A stretch of DNA of 11,337 nucleotides from UBA9715 sp045629845 (GCA_045629845.1 JAZQRZ010000150.1:1-11337), one strand, 5' to 3'. Shown: positions 1 to 5,948, counted from the stretch's first letter. Notes: generated from the letters alone by a model not told the origin. Numbers and translations: made by a program.

Positions 1-461
1 AGTACTATGCCAGCAAGGCCAAGAAAGATGGCTACGAGCAAATCGCCGAGATTTTCCTCGAGACTTCGCGCAATGAAAAAGAACATGCGAAGCTGTGGTT
101 CAAGTATCTGCATGATGGTGACGTGCCCGACACGTTGACTAACCTGAATGACGCAGCTGATGGTGAAAACTACGAGTGGACCGACATGTATGACGAGTTC
201 GCTAAGGTTGCTGACGAAGAAGGCTTCAAGGAAATTGCTGCGAGGTTCCGTTTGGTCGGTGCTATTGAAAAGCATCATGAGGATCGTTATCGCAAGCTTA
301 TTGGCAATATCGAAGAAGGTATTGTGTTCTCGCGCGATGGCGATCGCACTTGGATCTGCCGTAACTGCGGACACATTGTTATTGGTAAGGAAGCCCCCGA
401 GATTTGCCCAACATGCGCTCATCCGAAGGCTTACTTCGAACTGCGTGCAGAAAACTACTAA
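1..461 (+). CDS. Rubrerythrin, 3' part (5' end outside window)
   Basis: Rubrerythrins are cytoplasmic non-haem iron proteins that reduce hydrogen peroxide in anaerobes, taking electrons through a C-terminal rubredoxin-like domain. The open frame is entered at nt 3 and has no start before the window edge. It opens inside the ferritin-like four-helix domain. Two diiron ligand motifs are visible, EKEHA near the beginning and EKHHEDRY later, with a further Glu in YDEFAKVADEEGF between them. The rubredoxin-like knuckles follow as CRNC and CPTC, and the protein ends ELRAENY. The N-terminal helix with the first Glu ligand must lie upstream. The GTG at 123 is internal, because the frame continues upstream with conserved diiron-domain sequence. 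A strong terminator follows 28 nt after the stop, so this gene ends its transcript. The family call is firm; the physiological electron donor cannot be told from here. Confidence 0.95.
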   Translation, partial: YYASKAKKDGYEQIAEIFLETSRNEKEHAKLWFKYLHDGDVPDTLTNLNDAADGENYEWTDMYDEFAKVADEEGFKEIAARFRLVGAIEKHHEDRYRKLIGNIEEGIVFSRDGDRTWICRNCGHIVIGKEAPEICPTCAHPKAYFELRAENY

Positions 462-489
462 GATTTCTTGCTCGCTACACTTAAGTAGT

Positions 490-526
490 AATCCCGGAGA
501 GGTAAAGCTCTCCGGGATTTCTTTTT
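490..526 (+). terminator. Intrinsic terminator after rubrerythrin
   Basis: A perfect 12-bp stem (AATCCCGGAGAG at 490-501 with its complement at 508-519) closes a 6-nt loop and is followed by a T-rich run (TCTTTTT, 520-526). It separates the rubrerythrin transcript from the groESL promoter. Confidence 0.93.
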
Positions 527-587
527 CAGGAGCTAATACCTACAACTTTACGCAGAATGTGGCGGGAAGGTGACGAATCGATAAAGT

Positions 588-617
588 TTTCCCATGGTGG
601 TGCAAGGATGATATAGT
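588..617 (+). promoter_or_regulatory. Predicted groESL promoter
   Basis: A -10-like TATAGT lies at 612-617. The best -35 candidate at an 18-bp spacing is the weak TTTCCC at 588-593. Transcription would start near 624, just before the CIRCE operator, which is the usual arrangement for HrcA-repressed chaperone operons. The -10 box is reasonable; the -35 is poor. Confidence 0.55.
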
Positions 618-626
618 ACGTATCTG

Positions 627-653
627 TTAGCACTCGGCTTATGCGAGTGCTAA
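627..653 (+). promoter_or_regulatory. CIRCE operator (HrcA binding site)
   Basis: The inverted repeat TTAGCACTC (627-635), 9-nt spacer, GAGTGCTAA (645-653) matches the CIRCE consensus in both arms without a mismatch. HrcA, a repressor whose folding depends on GroEL, binds this site and represses groESL until misfolded protein occupies the chaperonin. The site overlaps the predicted start of transcription and will also lie in the 5' leader of the mRNA, about 50 nt before groES. The hrcA gene is not in the window. Confidence 0.97.
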
Positions 654-701
654 CTTTTGAAACTAGGTATTAATTGTCGAGCAAGAAGGAAGGCAATAAC
701 A

Positions 702-989
702 ATGGCATTGAAACCGTTGGGCGATCGCGTAATCGTCAAGGTCGACGAAGCTGAAGCTCAGACTGCTTCGGGTCTGTATCTGGCCACCGAAGCCAAGGAA
801 AAGCCGACGACTGGCGTTGTTCTCGCTGTAGGCGAAGGCAAGCTTGATAAGGACGGCAACAAAGTGCCCGTGCCTGTAAAGAAGGGCGACAAGGTTATCT
901 TCGGCAAGTACGGCGGAACTGAAGTTTCCTATGACGGCGAAGATGTTCTGATTCTTCGCGCGGACGACATTTACGCTATCTGTGAATAA
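702..989 (+). CDS. groES: Co-chaperonin GroES (Cpn10)
   Basis: GroES forms the heptameric lid of the GroEL chamber in the cytoplasm. The 95-residue product (MALKPLGDRVIVKV...) has the family's normal length. The N-terminal PLGDRVIVK motif is present, then a mobile loop at about residues 16-34 containing SGLYL, the hydrophobic segment that contacts GroEL. VVLAVGEG and the end LRADDIYAI are also typical. I chose ATG 702 rather than a TTG at 657 in the same frame. The ATG has AAGGAAGG (686-693) at 8-nt spacing, and conserved sequence starts exactly there, whereas the 15 extra residues are not GroES-like and would begin next to the CIRCE element. groEL follows after 28 nt in the same operon. Regulation is by the CIRCE site upstream. 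Confidence 0.97.
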   Translation: MALKPLGDRVIVKVDEAEAQTASGLYLATEAKEKPTTGVVLAVGEGKLDKDGNKVPVPVKKGDKVIFGKYGGTEVSYDGEDVLILRADDIYAICE

Positions 990-1017
990 AAAACGTCATT
1001 AAGGAAGGAAAAGAACA

Positions 1018-2655
1018 ATGGCGAAAGACATTAGGTTTGAAGCCGACGCACGTGGCGCGCTGGCAACTGGCGTCACCAAGCTGGCTGATGCTGTTAAGGT
1101 TACGCTTGGCCCCAAGGGCCGTTATGTGGCTATCGAAAAGTCCTATGGTGCTCCGCTCATCACCAACGACGGTGTTACGGTTGCTCGTGAAGTTGAACTG
1201 GAAAACCCGGTCGAGAACATGGGTGCTCAGCTCGTGCGCGAAGCTGCTGTAAAGACTAACGATGTGGCTGGTGACGGTACCACCACCGCTACGCTGCTTG
1301 CCGATGTTATCGTTCGCGAAGGTCTGCGCAACGTAACGGCTGGCGCTGATGCCCTGGGTATCCGTCGTGGTATTCAGAAGGCAACCAACGCTGTTGTCGA
1401 GCAGATTAAGAAGGACTCCAAGAAGGTTTCCACCAAGGAGCAGATTGCTAACGTTGGCACCATTTCTGCTGGCGATGCTGAAATCGGCGAGAAGATTGCC
1501 GAGGCTATGGATGTTGTTGGCAAGGACGGCGCAATTTCCGTCGAAGAAAGCCAGACGTTCGGCATGGAAATGGAAGTCGTCGAAGGTATGCAGTGGGATC
1601 GCGGCTACATTTCGCCGTACATGGCTACTGACATGGAGCGCATGGAAGCTGTCCTGAAGGATCCGTACATCCTGCTGACCGACCAGAAGATTTCTAACAT
1701 TCAGGACATGATTCCGCTGCTGGAAGAAGTTATGAAGTCTGGTCGTGCACTGCTCATCGTTGCTGAAGACGTTGAAGGCGAAGGCCTGGCTACGCTGCTG
1801 CTGAACAAGCTGCGCGGCACGCTGAATGTTGTTGCTGTTAAGGCTCCGGGCTTCGGCGATCGTCGTAAGCGCATTCTGGAAGACATGGCTATCGTTACTG
1901 GCGGTCAGGTTATTGCCAAGGACTTTGGCATGACGCTGGCTGACGCAACGGTTGCTGTTTGTGGTCATGCTCGTTCCGTCAAGGTTACCAAGGACAGCGT
2001 GCTTATCGTTGATGGCGCTGGCAAGAAGGCCGACATCAAGGCTCGCATCGGCCAGATCAAGGCTGAACTTGACAACACCGACAGCCAGTTCGACCGCGAA
2101 GAGCTGCAGGAACGTCTGGCCAAGATGTCTGGTGGCGTTGCTGTACTGAAGGTTGGCGCTGCTACCGAACCTGAACTGAAGGAAAAGAAGTCCCGCATCG
2201 AAGACGCTCTGCAGGCAACTCGTGCAGCTGTCGAAGAGGGCATCGTTGCTGGCGGCGGCGTTGCACTCGTGAACGCACTGCCTGCTCTGAAGAAGGTTGA
2301 ATGCGACGACAAGGACGAAGAAGTTGGCGTTGACATTATCCGCAAGGCTATCGAAGCACCGCTGCGCGCTATCGCTCAGAACGCTGGCTTTGAAGGCTCC
2401 GTTGTGGTTGAAAAGGTCAAGGGTCTGAAGAAGGGTGAAGGCCTGAACTGTGCGACGGGCGAATATGGCAACCTGATTGCTATGGGCGTTTCTGACCCGG
2501 TTAAGGTTACGCGTACGGCTCTCGAATCCGCTGCTTCCGTGGCTGCTCTCATCCTTATCACCGAGGCAACCATCAATGAGATTCCGAAGGAAGCTGACGC
2601 TGCAGCCGCAGCTGCCGCAGCAGCTGCAGCTGGCATGGGCGGCGGCATGATGTAA
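1018..2655 (+). CDS. groEL: Chaperonin GroEL (Cpn60)
   Basis: GroEL is the tetradecameric ATP-driven folding chamber that works with GroES. The 545-residue product is full length for group I chaperonins. The equatorial nucleotide-binding sequences are intact: GPKG at 31-34, ITNDGVTVARE around 48-58, and GDGTTT at 85-90, where Asp86 corresponds to the catalytic Asp87 of E. coli. The distal RAAVEEGIVAGGG motif that supplies the second catalytic Asp region is also present. ATG 1018 has AAGGAAGG (1001-1008) at 9-nt spacing. The C-terminus carries an uninterrupted run of 11 alanines (2599-2631), written with mixed GCN codons, and then the usual flexible GMGGGMM tail. The gene is the second in the CIRCE-controlled operon and is followed by a terminator-like hairpin about 110 nt downstream. 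Confidence 0.98.
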   Translation: MAKDIRFEADARGALATGVTKLADAVKVTLGPKGRYVAIEKSYGAPLITNDGVTVAREVELENPVENMGAQLVREAAVKTNDVAGDGTTTATLLADVIVREGLRNVTAGADALGIRRGIQKATNAVVEQIKKDSKKVSTKEQIANVGTISAGDAEIGEKIAEAMDVVGKDGAISVEESQTFGMEMEVVEGMQWDRGYISPYMATDMERMEAVLKDPYILLTDQKISNIQDMIPLLEEVMKSGRALLIVAEDVEGEGLATLLLNKLRGTLNVVAVKAPGFGDRRKRILEDMAIVTGGQVIAKDFGMTLADATVAVCGHARSVKVTKDSVLIVDGAGKKADIKARIGQIKAELDNTDSQFDREELQERLAKMSGGVAVLKVGAATEPELKEKKSRIEDALQATRAAVEEGIVAGGGVALVNALPALKKVECDDKDEEVGVDIIRKAIEAPLRAIAQNAGFEGSVVVEKVKGLKKGEGLNCATGEYGNLIAMGVSDPVKVTRTALESAASVAALILITEATINEIPKEADAAAAAAAAAAAGMGGGMM

Positions 2656-2723
2656 TTGATTTCGCCGTTCTGTCGAACGGTGAAAGCGTTGAATCATCAT
2701 GTGGCTTAAACATGTGAAGTCTG

Positions 2724-2750
2724 TTGTATGTAGATAAACTCGGCTACAAT
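2724..2750 (+). promoter_or_regulatory. Possible promoter upstream of metal permease
   Basis: TACAAT (2745-2750) is a good -10 hexamer. A -35-like TTGTAT lies at 2724-2729 with a short 15-bp spacer. Transcription would start near 2757, immediately before the hairpin at 2766-2791. No better promoter is seen between groEL and the permease. Confidence 0.35.
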
Positions 2751-2765
2751 ACGCAACGAAAAATG

Positions 2766-2800
2766 ACGGGACGACCAAGCGGTCGTCCCGTTTCGTGTTT
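2766..2800 (+). terminator. Terminator-like hairpin between groEL and permease
   Basis: A perfect 11-bp GC-rich stem (ACGGGACGACC at 2766-2776 with GGTCGTCCCGT at 2781-2791) encloses a 4-nt loop. The following tract TTCGTGTTT is only partly T-rich, so termination on the plus strand may be incomplete. It most likely ends the groESL transcript and may act as an attenuator for a promoter just upstream. Confidence 0.75.
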
Positions 2801-2825
2801 CTAGTGAAAGTGAACATGTGCTCAT

Positions 2826-3815
2826 ATGAGTGAATTTATAGATATTGCTATTGATGTAACCCAGGATGCGTTTCTTGACACGCTGTATCTCATCCCGTTT
2901 TTGTTTGTGACGTACCTGTTCATGGAATGGCTCGAGCATAAGACGGGGGAGAAAACGCAGCGCGCAATAGAGAAAGCAGGAACGGCTGGTCCAATTGTGG
3001 GCGCTGTACTTGGCGTGGTGCCGCAATGTGGCTTTTCGGCTGCTGCTTCTACTTTGTATGCTGGTCGCGTTATCGGTTTGGGCACACTGTTTGCGGTATA
3101 TCTTTCAACGTCCGATGAAATGCTTCCTATCTTCATTGCGGAACAAGTGCCCGTATCAACAATTGCAGGCATTCTGGTTTTGAAGATTGTTATAGGCATG
3201 GTCTTTGGCTTGCTTGTTGATCTTGTTCTGCGTTTAACGCGTCAGCCGCGCGAATCATTGCGCATCCACGAATTGTGCGAACAAGACCACTGTGATTGCT
3301 CGCATGATTGTGAGACATGCAAGGACAATCCCGCAGAGGTTTATCACCACCATGATGATTGTTCTGATGGCTGCAGTCACGAGCATCATCATCACGACCA
3401 CGCACATGATGCAGGTTGGGCTGGTATTGCGAAGAGCGCTCTTAAACATACTGCTCAAGTAACGCTTTTCGTGTTTCTTGTTTCTTTGGCGCTTAATGCG
3501 GTGCTTGAAATTGTTGGTGAAGAAGCCCTTGCTTCCTTCCTTAGCGGTAATGAATTAGCAGCAGTGTTTGGTGCTGCAATTGTTGGCCTCATTCCTAATT
3601 GCGCTGCCAGTGTGGCTATTGCTCAACTTTATGTTGAAGGTGTACTAGGGTTTGGCGCTTGCATGGCTGGTTTGCTTTCTGCTGCAGGCGTGGGTTTACT
3701 GGTTCTTCTTCGCTCAAATCGTCGCCCCGCGCAGAACGTCATCATTATTGTCATCCTTGTTGTCTTTAGCGCTTTGTGCGGATTTGTTATTCAGATGACG
3801 GGGATTGCGTTTTAA
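2826..3815 (+). CDS. Putative heavy-metal/manganese exporter permease (10-TM, ArsP_2/DUF2899-like)
   Basis: The 329-residue polytopic membrane protein has two related halves. Hydrophobic segments lie at about 19-34, 53-78, 84-103 and 110-137, then again at about 205-230, 243-268, 273-296 and 303-325. Each half carries a matching motif: GVVPQCGFSAAASTLYAGRV (Cys68) and GLIPNCAASVAIAQLYVEGV (Cys259). This duplicated pattern fits the 10-TM putative heavy-metal exporter family, some members of which are annotated as manganese transporters. Between the halves, residues 148-194 form a hydrophilic loop with 7 Cys and 13 His, a likely metal-binding site. ATG 2826 is the first possible start, since an in-frame stop lies at 2811-2813, and the Shine-Dalgarno is weak (GAAAGTGA). 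Neighbours give no clue to substrate. The family call is fair; the metal is unknown. Confidence 0.75.
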   Translation: MSEFIDIAIDVTQDAFLDTLYLIPFLFVTYLFMEWLEHKTGEKTQRAIEKAGTAGPIVGAVLGVVPQCGFSAAASTLYAGRVIGLGTLFAVYLSTSDEMLPIFIAEQVPVSTIAGILVLKIVIGMVFGLLVDLVLRLTRQPRESLRIHELCEQDHCDCSHDCETCKDNPAEVYHHHDDCSDGCSHEHHHHDHAHDAGWAGIAKSALKHTAQVTLFVFLVSLALNAVLEIVGEEALASFLSGNELAAVFGAAIVGLIPNCAASVAIAQLYVEGVLGFGACMAGLLSAAGVGLLVLLRSNRRPAQNVIIIVILVVFSALCGFVIQMTGIAF

Positions 3816-3840
3816 CGGGTGTTTTTCCACAAGGCTTTCA

Positions 3841-3869
3841 TTGACCGCAGCGCCTTACGCCGCTAGAAT
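3841..3869 (+). promoter_or_regulatory. Promoter of the tRNA-Lys/tRNA-Gln operon
   Basis: TTGACC (3841-3846) and TAGAAT (3864-3869) are separated by exactly 17 bp, each with five of six consensus bases. Transcription would begin near 3876, about 17 nt before tRNA-Lys. This is the best-matching promoter in the window. Confidence 0.85.
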
Positions 3870-3892
3870 TATGCTTCGCTCGTTTGGGAATC

Positions 3893-3968
3893 GGGCCCTT
3901 AGCTCAGTTGGTAGAGCAGGGGACTTTTAATCCCAAGGTCGGGGGTTCGAGTCCCCCAGGGCCCACCA
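3893..3968 (+). tRNA. tRNA-Lys (anticodon UUU)
   Basis: A 76-nt cloverleaf with encoded CCA. The acceptor GGGCCCT pairs fully with AGGGCCC (3958-3964). The D stem is GCTC/GAGC and the T arm is GGGGG-TTCGAGT-CCCCC. The anticodon loop CTTTTAA (3924-3930) gives TTT at 3926-3928. Position 27-43 is a G-A mismatch, leaving four pairs in the anticodon stem, which is tolerable. It shares a promoter with tRNA-Gln 20 nt downstream. Confidence 0.98.
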
Positions 3969-3988
3969 TCCAAACGCGCTTTGTACGC

Positions 3989-4062
3989 TGGGGCGTCGTC
4001 CAATGGCAGGACTTCGGTTTTTGGTGCCGACTATTGGGGTTCGAATCCCTACGCCCCAGCCA
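3989..4062 (+). tRNA. tRNA-Gln (anticodon UUG)
   Basis: A 74-nt cloverleaf with encoded CCA. The acceptor TGGGGCG pairs with CGCCCCA (4052-4058), with discriminator G. The D stem is GTCC/GGAC and the T arm is TGGGG-TTCGAAT-CCCTA. The anticodon loop TTTTGGT (4019-4025) gives TTG at 4021-4023. Its last 20 nt are part of a 24-bp direct repeat whose second copy is at 4225-4248, so this gene is a likely integration target. Confidence 0.98.
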
Positions 4063-4066
4063 TTTT
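4043..4066 (+). repeat. Direct repeat copy 1 (tRNA-Gln 3' end, att-like)
   Basis: The 24-bp sequence begins GAATCCCTACG in the T loop of tRNA-Gln, runs through the CCA end and includes four following Ts. It recurs without mismatch at 4225-4248. A core that starts in the T arm and includes the tRNA 3' end is the classic attachment-site layout of tyrosine-recombinase elements. Confidence 0.9.
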
Positions 4067-4224
4067 GTTAATGGTTGTAGTACGGAAATGTTGTTTGACC
4101 AGGCAGGGTGCTTGGATTCGAACCGATGAGGTGGATTTCCGTTAAGAAAACAGCCCAGTGGGCTGTTTTTAGGAAATCGGGCGGAGTGCTTTAGCACGAA
4201 GCCGATATTTCGCGAAGCGAAATG
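4067..4224. other. Interval between the tRNA-Gln repeats, noncoding and hairpin-rich
   Basis: This 158-bp stretch holds no credible gene. It contains the tRNA operon terminator (4147-4170), a reverse-oriented T-arm-like GGATTCGAACC (4114-4124), a small stem GTGC-TTTA-GCAC (4186-4197) enclosed by ATCGG/CCGAT (4176-4180 and 4202-4206), and a perfect 7-bp hairpin ATTTCGC-GAA-GCGAAAT (4207-4223) that abuts the second repeat. It may be a deletion scar of an integrated element or a tiny non-autonomous insertion. No integrase is present. Confidence 0.5.
4147..4170 (+). terminator. Intrinsic terminator of the tRNA operon
   Basis: The stem AAAACAGCCC (4147-4156) pairs with GGGCTGTTTT (4160-4169) around a 3-nt loop, ending in five Ts (4166-4170). 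The A-rich 5' side means it could also act on the opposite strand. It lies inside the interval bounded by the tRNA-Gln repeats. Confidence 0.9.
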
Positions 4225-4248
4225 GAATCCCTACGCCCCAGCCATTTT
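4225..4248 (+). repeat. Direct repeat copy 2 (tRNA-Gln 3' end, att-like)
   Basis: An exact 24-bp copy of 4043-4066, including the CCA and four Ts. Identity ends sharply on both sides: G replaces C before it and T replaces G after it. No tRNA 5' half of matching sequence precedes it, so it is not a second functional tRNA-Gln. It lies 57 bp before the patatin-like gene. Confidence 0.9.
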
Positions 4249-4304
4249 TATGCGCAGAACACCATGATTCGAATCGTTCTCTAACTTCAAGGAAGAGGCA
4301 AGTC

Positions 4305-5141
4305 ATGATTGGCATCGTAGACGTTGGTGGGGGAGAACGCGATATTTACGGGGCTGGTGTCCTCGACTTTTGTATGGAACGCGGTATCAATTTTGATTAC
4401 TGCGTAGGCGTCTCCGCGGGTGCCGCAAATTTGTCTTCTTATCTGGCTGGTCAGATTGGTCGCAACTTCGCTTTCTACACTACGTATAGCTTCCGCTCGC
4501 AGTATATGGGCATGGGGCTTTACGCTAAAACAGGCGAATATGCCGACCTTGATTACATTTATGGTGGTCTTTCAAATTCCGATGGCGAATATCCTTTGGA
4601 TTATCCGGCCATGGTGGCATCGGGAAAGCAGTTAGTTATTGTGGCCACTGATGCAAAAAGCGGCCTTCCAGTGTATTTCACGCTCGACGATATGAAGCAA
4701 GATGATTACGCGCCAGTTAAGGCGTCATCGGCGCTTCCTATCGTTAATAAGCCTTATCCAGTTAATGGTCGTCCGTGTTACGACGGCGGGTTGGCTGACC
4801 CTATTCCCGTTAGAAGGGCACTGGAAGCAGGCTGCGAAAAGGTGGTAGTAATTCTTACGCGACCGCGTGATTATTATCGCGACCCTGAAGATGATATGGC
4901 CTTTGTTCGCTTACTCTTACCGCGTAGGCCGCGTATTGCTGAAGCACTTGCAAATCGTGCGGGTTTGTACAATTTGCAGCTTGACATAGCTAAGAAGTAC
5001 GAGCGCGAAGGTAAAGTGCTTATTCTGGCGCCCGACGATATTAGCGGTATGAAAACGCTTACCAAAGATCGCGATGCTATCGAAACGCTTTATGCGAAGG
5101 GCATGCGCGATGCGTTTGCTATCGAAGATTTTCTGGGGTAA
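4305..5141 (+). CDS. Patatin-like phospholipase/acyl hydrolase (COG4667 type)
   Basis: Patatin-family enzymes are Ser-Asp dyad lipid acyl hydrolases, here probably cytoplasmic since no signal peptide is seen. The 278-residue product begins with the oxyanion segment DVGGGERDIYGAG (residues 6-18). It has the nucleophile elbow GVSAG (Ser37) and the catalytic Asp in YDGG (Asp160). Sequences such as LSNSDGEYPLDYPAM and KVVVILTRPRDYY resemble the patatin group common in gut anaerobes. ATG 4305 is preceded by AAGGAAGAGG (4289-4298), at a slightly long 6-11 nt spacing, and conserved sequence starts right after it. Its own promoter is not obvious. It converges with queH, with only 3 nt between the two stop codons and no terminator hairpin there. 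The natural substrate is unknown. Confidence 0.88.
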   Translation: MIGIVDVGGGERDIYGAGVLDFCMERGINFDYCVGVSAGAANLSSYLAGQIGRNFAFYTTYSFRSQYMGMGLYAKTGEYADLDYIYGGLSNSDGEYPLDYPAMVASGKQLVIVATDAKSGLPVYFTLDDMKQDDYAPVKASSALPIVNKPYPVNGRPCYDGGLADPIPVRRALEAGCEKVVVILTRPRDYYRDPEDDMAFVRLLLPRRPRIAEALANRAGLYNLQLDIAKKYEREGKVLILAPDDISGMKTLTKDRDAIETLYAKGMRDAFAIEDFLG

Positions 5142-5144
5142 TTC

Positions 5145-5948
5145 TTAGTCGTCAGACTGATTACGCAGCTGCTTTAATACCGCCCGTTTGCGTGCCTTCT
5201 TTTCAGCATAGGCTTTCTTTTCTTCGGCATGCTTTTGACGAGCCTGTTCTTCTTTTTCGCGTCCAGCAGCTTTCGCGGCTTTAGCTTGCTTGCGCTGCTG
5301 CTTAATGAAAGCGCGGGTTGCTTCGCCTTCTGCGACTGAAAAGCGACAGCCACAGTAGTTTTGGCGATACATGCCAAGTTCGCGACTGATACGCGTAGCT
5401 TCGTCGTAGTAGGGGCGATAGTCTTCGAAGAAAGATTGGATACCAACCTGCGCTGCTGCTCGCTCTAGTTCTTCGTGAATGACATCAGTGAATTGGTAGG
5501 GGCTGACGGCCAAGGTTGTTGTAAGGGCATCGTAGCCGCCTTCTACAGCAAGACTTGCGGCCTCTTCAAGGCGCAAGCGGTAGCATGCACGGCATCGCTC
5601 TTTGCGCCGTTCATCGTCAAGCAGCTCGGCAACCGTTTCAGGCGCGGGCATGTTTTCTGAATCGCTGCCGACGTGCTTCGATCCAAAAGCGGGGCTGAAA
5701 TCTTTGATAGCTTCGCCGATAGGGGCTACTGTTTCTTCCCAGGCGGCAGGATTGTATTCACCTTCAAGGACTTCAAAGCCTTGATCGGCGGCGTAGTTTT
5801 GCAATTCCACGAGACGCTTTTTGTATTCAGCGCGAGGGGCAATGTTGCTGTTGGCGTAAAACACGGTAATGTCATGCCCTTGCTCGACAAGGAGTTTTGT
5901 CGGCATGATGGAGCATGGTCCACAGCAGGCATGTACAAGAAGTTTCAT
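5145..5948 (-). CDS. queH: Epoxyqueuosine reductase QueH
   Basis: QueH reduces epoxyqueuosine to queuosine at position 34 of tRNAs with GUN anticodons, replacing the cobalamin-dependent QueG. The family uses an iron-sulfur cluster and a nearby iron. The 267-residue product has the conserved cysteine motifs HACCGPC (Cys8, Cys9, Cys12), ERCRACYRLRLE (Cys119, Cys122) and YCGC (Cys199, Cys201). Residues about 214-262 form an added Lys/Ala/Glu-rich, probably helical tail beyond the last motif. The start fits the family, since MKLLVHACCGPC is the usual beginning, but the ribosome binding site is weak (GAAAGA about 9 nt upstream). A -10-like TTTAAT lies on the minus strand at 5978-5973. It is divergent from tgt across 58 bp, which strongly supports the pathway assignment. 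Confidence 0.93.
   Translation of the reverse strand: MKLLVHACCGPCSIMPTKLLVEQGHDITVFYANSNIAPRAEYKKRLVELQNYAADQGFEVLEGEYNPAAWEETVAPIGEAIKDFSPAFGSKHVGSDSENMPAPETVAELLDDERRKERCRACYRLRLEEAASLAVEGGYDALTTTLAVSPYQFTDVIHEELERAAAQVGIQSFFEDYRPYYDEATRISRELGMYRQNYCGCRFSVAEGEATRAFIKQQRKQAKAAKAAGREKEEQARQKHAEEKKAYAEKKARKRAVLKQLRNQSDD

Noticed and set aside
148..573. A plus-strand open frame overlapping rubrerythrin and running through the terminator
   Set aside because: It is out of frame with the clear rubrerythrin coding sequence and reads through a terminator hairpin. The translation has no recognisable domain.
2663..2682. An 8-bp hairpin just after groEL as the operon terminator
   Set aside because: It includes a G-U pair and has no T-tract. 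The hairpin at 2766-2791 is stronger and a better candidate.
976..2817. A 613-codon open frame on the minus strand, antisense to groEL
   Set aside because: It lies almost wholly over groEL, has no credible ribosome site or family motif, and is explained by the biased codon use of a highly expressed gene leaving few stops in the opposite frame.
2656..2825. A yybP-ykoY (manganese) riboswitch upstream of the permease
   Set aside because: No match to the conserved aptamer loops was recognised, and the leader after the likely promoter is too short and is occupied by a plain terminator-like hairpin.
3884..4197. Open frames on both strands across the two tRNA genes
   Set aside because: The sequence is fully explained by two good cloverleaf tRNAs. 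Translated tRNA regions often give spurious short proteins.
4185..4197. A CIRCE-like GAGTGCT...AGCAC arrangement
   Set aside because: The arms are in the reverse order to CIRCE and separated by only 2 nt, so it is a simple hairpin rather than an HrcA site.
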